In this document: in pieces, positions 59,101 to 64,000 of the stretch
Layout: each line of letters opens with the position of its first letter
Position numbering within the stretch: position 1 is the first letter of the stretch
Origin: Apium graveolens
Taxonomy: Eukaryota > Streptophyta > Magnoliopsida > Apiales > Apiaceae
Length of the DNA stretch: 64,000 nucleotides
Direction: 5' to 3'
NCBI RefSeq assembly: GCF_009905375.1
Contig: NC_133653.1
Span: forward strand, 70,132,920 to 70,196,919
Made by a program: the position numbers and the translations under genes
The notes under the pieces: model-generated
Database searches by the model: none
Seen by the model: only the letters and a program-made list of their open reading frames with translations
What the model was told of the DNA's origin: nothing

Positions 59101-59638
59101 AAGGAATCTTTGGTATCTGGATAGTGGTTGCTCAAGGCACATGACTGGAGATTCTACTTTTCCCACTGAGTTTAAGGAGAGATATGGCCCAAGTATTACT
59201 TTTGGAGATGACAACAAAGGATATACTATGGGATATGGCTTGATTTCTCAAGACAATGGCATCATTGAAGAAGTTACTCTAGTGGATGGACTCAAACACA
59301 ATCTTTTGAGTGTCAGCCAACTATGTGACATGGGCAAATCAGTAATATTCAATTCAGAAGCCTGTGTTGTTACACACAAAAAGAACAACAAAGTGTTTCT
59401 CACTGGAGTGAGAAAAGGAAATGTGTATATAGCTGACTTCAACTCATCATGTGCAAATTCTATTACTTGTCTTTTTAGCAAAGCAAGTCAAGATGAAAGT
59501 TGGTTGTGGCACAAGAAATTGTGTCATCTGGACTTCAAGACTATGAATGGGTTAGTCAGGAAATATTTTGTAAGAGGCATTCCTCAAGTTGAGTTCTCAG
59601 AATATGGCTTGTGTGATGCTTGTCAGAAAGAAAAATAG
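59101..59638 (+). CDS. Sirevirus D protease and integrase zinc region
   Basis: This is the continuation of the open frame. Protease: LWYLDSGCSRHMTGDSTFP with catalytic D-S-G, then ITFGDDNKGYTMGYGLIS and NLLSVSQLCDMG. The pre-integrase zinc region follows: WLWHKKLCHLDFKTMNGLV with paired His and GLCDACQKEK with paired Cys. TAG at 59636-59638 stops the frame where Gln would be expected. Without that stop it would run into the integrase core. Confidence 0.85.
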
Positions 59639-60175
59639 ATCAAGGCATCATTCAAGAAGAAACTCGAATCTACAATTGAAGAACCACTGCAACTCTTGCA
59701 CATGGACTTATTTGGACCATTCAATGTGTTGTCAATCTCAAAGAAAAGATATTGCCTAGTGATTGTGGATGATTTCTCAAAGTTCACTTGGACATATTTC
59801 CTAAAATCTAAAGATGAAGCTAGTGAAATCATTATCAATCAAATAAGACAAGTCAACAATCATCCTGATCTTAAAGTAAGGAGAATCAGGAGTGACAATG
59901 GAACTGAGTTCAAGAATTCTGTAATGAAGTTGTTTTGTGAAGAAAATGGGATGATGCATGGGTTTTCAGCAGCAAGGACTCCACAACAAAATGGAGTGGT
60001 GGAAAGAAATAATAGATCTTTTATTGAAGCTGCAAGGACAATGCTAGAAGAATCAAAGTTACCTACTTACTTTTGGGCAGAAGCTGCTGCATGCTACACT
60101 CAGAATATTTCTTTGGTCAATCAAGTAATATGCATGACTCCTTATCAATTATTCAAGAATATGAAGCTCACTTAA
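59639..60175 (+). pseudogene. Sirevirus D integrase core (downstream of a stop)
   Basis: The frame continues from the previous one through IKASFKKKLESTIEEPLQLL into HMDLFGPFNVLSISKKRYCL (first Asp), RRIRSDNGTEFKNS (second Asp) and QQNGVVERNNRSFIEAARTM (Glu), then LPTYFWAEAAACYTQN. The catalytic triad is intact. It ends at TAA at 60173-60175 (NMKLT) by a frameshift; the downstream Sirevirus segment FFHVFGNKCYILRN is in another frame. Confidence 0.84.
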
Positions 60176-60748
60176 CTTTTTTCATGTCTTTGGCAATAAA
60201 TGCTATATTCTAAGGAATGAAACTAAGAAACATGGGAACTTTGATGCCAAAGTTGATGAAGGTATATTTATTGGATATACTGTGGGAAAAGCATATAGAG
60301 TCTACAATCTTAGAACCAACATTGTTATGGAATCTATACATATTGTGTTTGATGATAAGAAGATTAAAGGTCTGCAAGATGAAGGTTTCCATGAAAGCCT
60401 CAAATTTGACAATGTTGAGATAAGCTGTGATGATAATGATGATGAAAGTGATCAAGAAATAATCTCAAAGGATAATAAAGATAATTCAGGAACAAGTGCA
60501 GCAAATAATTCTTCATCCGTCGAAAGACACAATGCAACATCCATTGAAAGAAATGGTGCATCATCCGTTGAAAGACAGACTGCATCATCTGTTGAAAGGC
60601 AAAATTCAACATCCGTTGAGCCATCAATAGAAGTTGAAAGTCATTTTAGATCACACAGAGAAACAACCCAAATTTCTAATCAAAGATCCATAAACTCAAG
60701 GGGAGTTTTTTCTAATCAAAACTCATTCACTAGAGGCCTCTCCATCTA
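60176..60748 (+). pseudogene. Sirevirus D integrase C-terminus and linker with 24-bp coding repeat
   Basis: The open piece 60282-60749 holds KAYRVYNLRTNIVMESIHIV (integrase C-terminal), a Asp/Glu-rich stretch, then a repeat of eight residues: SSVERHNA, TSIERNGA, SSVERQTA, SSVERQNS, TSVEPSIE. The underlying DNA word CATCCGTTGAAAG recurs at 60514, 60538, 60562, 60586 and 60610, exactly 24 bp apart. The linker ends in a stop after FTRGLSI near 60748. Confidence 0.75.
60514..60620 (+). repeat. Tandem 24-bp repeat with CATCCGTTGAAAG core
   Basis: Five units at strict 24-bp spacing (starts 60514, 60538, 60562, 60586, 60610). Variants of the core are CCGTCG, CCATTG, CCGTTG, CTGTTG and CCGTTG. The complement of the core (TCAACGGAT) recurs in the LTR and in the spacer after RNase H. 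Confidence 0.88.
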
Positions 60749-61761
60749 GAGCTAATCTACCATAACAAAGGAAATGGACTAGAGATCACTCATTTGAAAT
60801 AATTATTGGTGATGCATCTTCAAGAGTGCAAACAAGGAAAGTAATTCAAGAAGAATGTCTATATAGCATCTTTCTGTCTCAGGAAGAGCCTAAGAAGGGA
60901 GAAGAAGCTTTGTTGGATCCTGATTTGGTTTTAGCTATGCAGGAAGAGCTAAACCAATTTGAAAGGAATAAAGTATGGAAGCTAGTACCCAAACCTAAAG
61001 GCAAGAATCCCATTGACACCAAATGGGTATTCAGAAACAAGATGGATGAAAATGGCATAATAGTCAGGAACAAAGCTAGATTGGTTGCTAAAGGCTATTG
61101 TCAACAAGAAGAAATAGATTTTAATGAGTCATTTGCTCCTGTTGTAAGACTTGAAGCCATCAGAATCTTTCTAGCCTATGCAACCCATTCCAATTTCAAG
61201 GTCTATCAAATGGATGTTAAGAGTGAATTCCGGAATGGAGATTTGGAGGAGGAAGTCTATGTCAGCCAGCCTCCTGGTTTTGAAGACCCCAACTTTCCAA
61301 ATTATGTCTACTATCTTTTGAAAGCACTTTATGGATTGAAGCAAGCACCTGGAGCCTGGTATGATACTTTGTCAAAGTTTCTTTTAGAAAATCATTTCAC
61401 AAGAGGTATTGTTGACAAAACTCTTTTCTTTAGAAATTTTAATGGCTCTACTATACTTGTTCAGATTCATGTAGATGATATTATATTTGGCTCTACATAT
61501 GGGAAACTTTGCAAAAAGTTTGCTAAATTGATGCAAACTAAATATGAAATGAGCATGATGGGAGAACTAACTTACTTTCTTGGTTTACAAGTTAAGAAAG
61601 TTAGTGATAGAATATTCATTAGTCAAACTAAATATATCTATGATCTTTTAAAGAAGCTTGACTTAATGGATTGCACATCTGCAAAAACTCCCATGACCAC
61701 TGCCACTAAACTTGAATTGGACACTACTGAAAAGTCTGTGGACATTTCAAGTTATAGGTAA
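60749..61761 (+). CDS. Sirevirus D reverse transcriptase
   Basis: The open frame 60826-61761 (311 codons; [14 protein letters not shown]) is copia [33 protein letters not shown], first catalytic Asp in [13 protein letters not shown] (the Ala after Ser is Glu), [35 protein letters not shown], catalytic box [11 protein letters not shown] (His in place of the usual Tyr) and [17 protein letters not shown]. The Asp triad is complete. The frame closes after SSYR by a frameshift before the conserved SLLYL segment. Confidence 0.87.
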
Positions 61762-62405
61762 GGTTGACTCACTTTTATATTTAACAACTAGTAGGCCAGA
61801 TATAATGTTTACTACTTGTCTTTATGCTTCAAGCTGATCCCAGAGAATCTCAGTTAGTAGCTATTAAGAGTATTTTCAGATATCTCAAAGGAACACCAAA
61901 ACTTGGCATTTGGTATCCTAAAGATCCTGGTTTTAATCTAATTGGTTATTCAGATGCAGATTATGCAGGTTGTAAAATAGATAGAAAAAGTACAACAGGA
62001 ACTTGTCAATTTCTAGGAAATAAGCTAGTGTCCTGGTTTAGTAAGAAACAAAATTCAGTTTCTACTTCTACAGCTGAGGCTGAATACATTGCTGATGGTA
62101 GTTATTGTGCACAGATTCTATGGATGAAAAATTAATTATTGGTTTATGGTCTACATGTGGACAAGATTCCAATTTTCTGTGATAAAACAAGTGCCATTGC
62201 CATTACTAAAAATCATGTGCATCATTCAAGGACAAAGCACATTGACATTAAGTACCACTTCATTCGAGAACATCTCATGAATGGTAATGTGGAACTTCAT
62301 TTTGTTCCAAGTGAGCAGCAACTTGCAGACATCTTTACCAAGTCAATTGATGAGTCAACTTTCACTAGGTTGGTAAGTGAGTTAGGTATGCTTAATTTTT
62401 CTTAA
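61762..62405 (+). pseudogene. Sirevirus D RNase H (two pieces)
   Basis: After the frameshift at about 61762, 61824-62135 carries AIKSIFRYLKGTPKLGIWYP, GYSDADYAGCKIDRKSTTG and STAEAEYIADGSYC, so the catalytic Asp and Glu residues are present. A TAA at about 62133 replaces a codon, and the frame resumes at 62139-62405 with IPIFCDKTSAIAI, HSRTKHIDIKYHFIREHLMN and QQLADIFTKSIDESTFTRLV. It ends GMLNFS. Confidence 0.84.
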
Positions 62406-62922
62406 ATAGTTTTGATGTCTACGCAATTTGTAGTGCAACCATAATTAAATTTGTTTTTTCCTAAAGGTGCAATTTTGGCTAAGTCAAAATTTGCATCTCA
62501 ACGGATGTTCATTATCCGTTGAAAGTGAATATCTGTTGCATTTTATTAATTGTTGAAAATCAAATATTTTTCTTGGTACTTTATATCTCAAAAGATATTT
62601 GCTTAATCTATATACATTGAATTGCTTTAATCATAGTCGTTAATTCTATATCTTATCTGTCGAACTTACTTACAACGTATATGTATATGTCGATGGATAA
62701 TCTCTAGAATTTCTACAGTTTATTTCATTTTTAAACGGCTATTTTGGGCAATTTTCATTGGGTAATTTATTGTACTTTTTAATTTTTACTTGTTTATTTC
62801 TGAGAATGTATAAAATCCCCCTTACATTTTTTTATTTCGATTTTATCTTTCTCAAAGCAATTTTACTCTCTTCGTCTCCAAAACAAAACCCCTTTTCTCT
62901 ATAACTGCTTTCAATCACAACA
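62406..62922. repeat. Spacer of Sirevirus D with CAACGGAT/ATCCGTTG words
   Basis: No gene lies here. A 9-bp inverted pair TCAACGGAT/ATCCGTTGA is at 62498-62506 and 62514-62522 with a 7-bp spacer. Weaker variants (TATCTGTTGC, ATCTGTCGAA, TCGATGGAT) follow to about 62700. It lies at the same place as the TCGAGAAGTC spacer of element A, between RNase H and the extra ORF. The end (62800-62922) is C/T-rich. Confidence 0.7.
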
Positions 62923-64000
62923 ATGGCACCTGTAATTAAAATTATGTCTCAATATGGATTTGTGTATGAAAAGAACAACTTTATGGCACTGGTAAATAAA
63001 AATATTACTGCTTCTGAGGACTATCACAAGATGATGGACTTTATTCAAGGTTGCAAACTAAGCTATACGATGCTTGAATCTCCAGTTATCTACTGTAAAG
63101 TTATGGAGGAAATTTGGACTACTACAGTGTACAACTCTAAAGATAAGACCATTGCCTTCTCTCTGAAAGGTTATGATTATTGCATTAATTATGATGAAAT
63201 TCAAGCATGCTTTCACTTTCCTGAAACAACACACTTGTTCTACACACAGACACAGATGTGAGCACCATGCATGTATCTATGGGTTATTCTCTCAATCCTC
63301 CCAAATTAGGCGAGGTTAGGAGAATGGTCCTTAGAAAAGAATGGAACTTTCTCTGTGACTCTTTTATAAAAGTGTTTTCTGGAAAGATTAGCAATTTTGA
63401 TGCAGTTACTTACTCTATGGTCAATATGCTTTACATGCTTTTAAGTGATAAGTACTTAAATTTTAGTAACTCTGTCATGTTTGAGCTTGGGTATAAGTTA
63501 GGGGATATTAAAAAGAGGTCAAAGAACATATACTATGCTAGGTTTATTATGATGCTAGCAAATCATGTGTCTAAGGACCACTTGATTGAGAACCAAACAA
63601 ATAAGCTTAATTTTTGGGTTCAAGAAAAGAGGGTACTTGCTGATCTTAACAGGAACAATCTCCACAATGAAGTGCCTCTCAACTATCTTCCAATCATGGA
63701 GGCACCTCAGGTAAGTGAGGTAACTGTTTCTGTCTCTACTCTTTCCCAACCTCAAGTTTCTTTGCAAATTATTATGGCTATGGTATCTATGACAATGACC
63801 AAATAGATGCTTACCCAAGCCTTAAAATCCAAACTTTCAAAATCCAAGTCAAAGAAACTTGTTTTAAAACTACTAAAGCACAAGATGTAATAACCCCAAT
63901 TTTTGGAATTTTTGAAACCCTTATGAATAGTGTTTTGCTGAATAAGGAAACTTTTCATGCCACACTATGTAGGGGTTCTTTTATTGATCTTCTGGGATAT
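62923..64000 (+). pseudogene. Extra ORF of Sirevirus D (frameshifted)
   Basis: The first part, 62923-63261, starts MAPVIKIMSQYGFVYEKNNF and includes ASEDYHKMMDFIQGCKLSYT, VIYCKVMEEIWTTTVY and IAFSLKGYDYCINYDEIQAC. It closes with TGA in ATGTGAGC. A one-base shift links it to 63258-63806 (SMGYSLNPPKLGEVRRMVLR, SMVNMLYMLLSDKYLNFSNS, YARFIMMLANHV). Continuing lysine-rich words follow 63807. It resembles the A extra ORF at 35858-36517 in order of features (aromatic-rich helix, short beta stretch with I-x-F-x-L-x-G-Y, then D/E-I-x-A), but they are far diverged. The function is unknown. Confidence 0.6.

Larger units (their letters stand above)
57827..64000 (+). mobile_element. Sirevirus-like copia element D
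   Basis: This plus-strand element continues past the window end: primer site, gag, protease, integrase, RT, RNase H, motif-bearing spacer, extra ORF. Coding parts are much less decayed than in A: catalytic residues of protease, integrase, RT and RNase H are all present, with isolated stops and frameshifts between them. It is a different family from A (different spacer word, diverged pol). Confidence 0.9.

Overview
This is repeat-only plant nuclear DNA, probably from a eudicot, although the species cannot be told from the sequence. It is AT-rich. Every coding segment I can recognise belongs to an LTR retrotransposon, and I found no host gene, rRNA or tRNA. Four retroelements are present: a defective Ty1/copia family (called T here, LTRs TGAAAGGAA...ATCCAACA, about 1.66 kb), a Sirevirus-like copia element on the minus strand (A), a second Sirevirus-like copia element on the plus strand (D), and a Ty3/gypsy element with a 4-kb LTR (G).

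Layout. 1-4207 is a piece of Sirevirus A (minus). 4208-13558 is T on the plus strand: LTR, internal, LTR, partial internal. At 13555-13558 the sequence folds back, and 13559-24977 is T on the minus strand: partial internal, LTR, internal, LTR lacking its outer end. 24978-25053 is a patchwork of filler. 25054-33963 is gypsy element G on the minus strand, without its 3' end. 33964-40342 is Sirevirus A again; positions 1-4207 are a direct copy of 36136-40342. 40343-54658 is a tandem T array in the order LTR-internal-LTR-internal-LTR, inserted into the Gag zinc knuckle of A with an imperfect 5-bp target duplication. 54659-56757 is the rest of the A gag, ending at its primer-binding site. 56758-57826 is one LTR segment with primer-binding sites pointing outward on both sides. 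57827-64000 is Sirevirus D: gag, protease, integrase, RT, RNase H, then an extra downstream ORF that runs toward the window end.

How it fits together. Both Sireviruses keep the family order gag-protease-integrase-RT-RNase H followed by an additional ORF. T looks non-autonomous. All copies that cover the relevant sites share the same gag frameshift, and they have lost the integrase zinc-binding region and, in RT, the first-aspartate block and everything from YVDD to the RNase H tail. They keep complete LTRs, a tRNA-iMet primer site, a polypurine tract and an unusually structured 1.87-kb leader. That leader is the most interesting thing here. It holds a run of stem-loops whose base-paired stems differ in sequence but which present nearly the same apical loop (CGTGCYACAG), plus a second cluster of strong hairpins built from the word AATGCGTTACA. 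The rearrangement history (direct duplication of 36 kb spacing, fold-back with microhomology, filler at the second junction) explains most of the layout. The two arms of the fold-back could give a very long hairpin RNA if transcribed.
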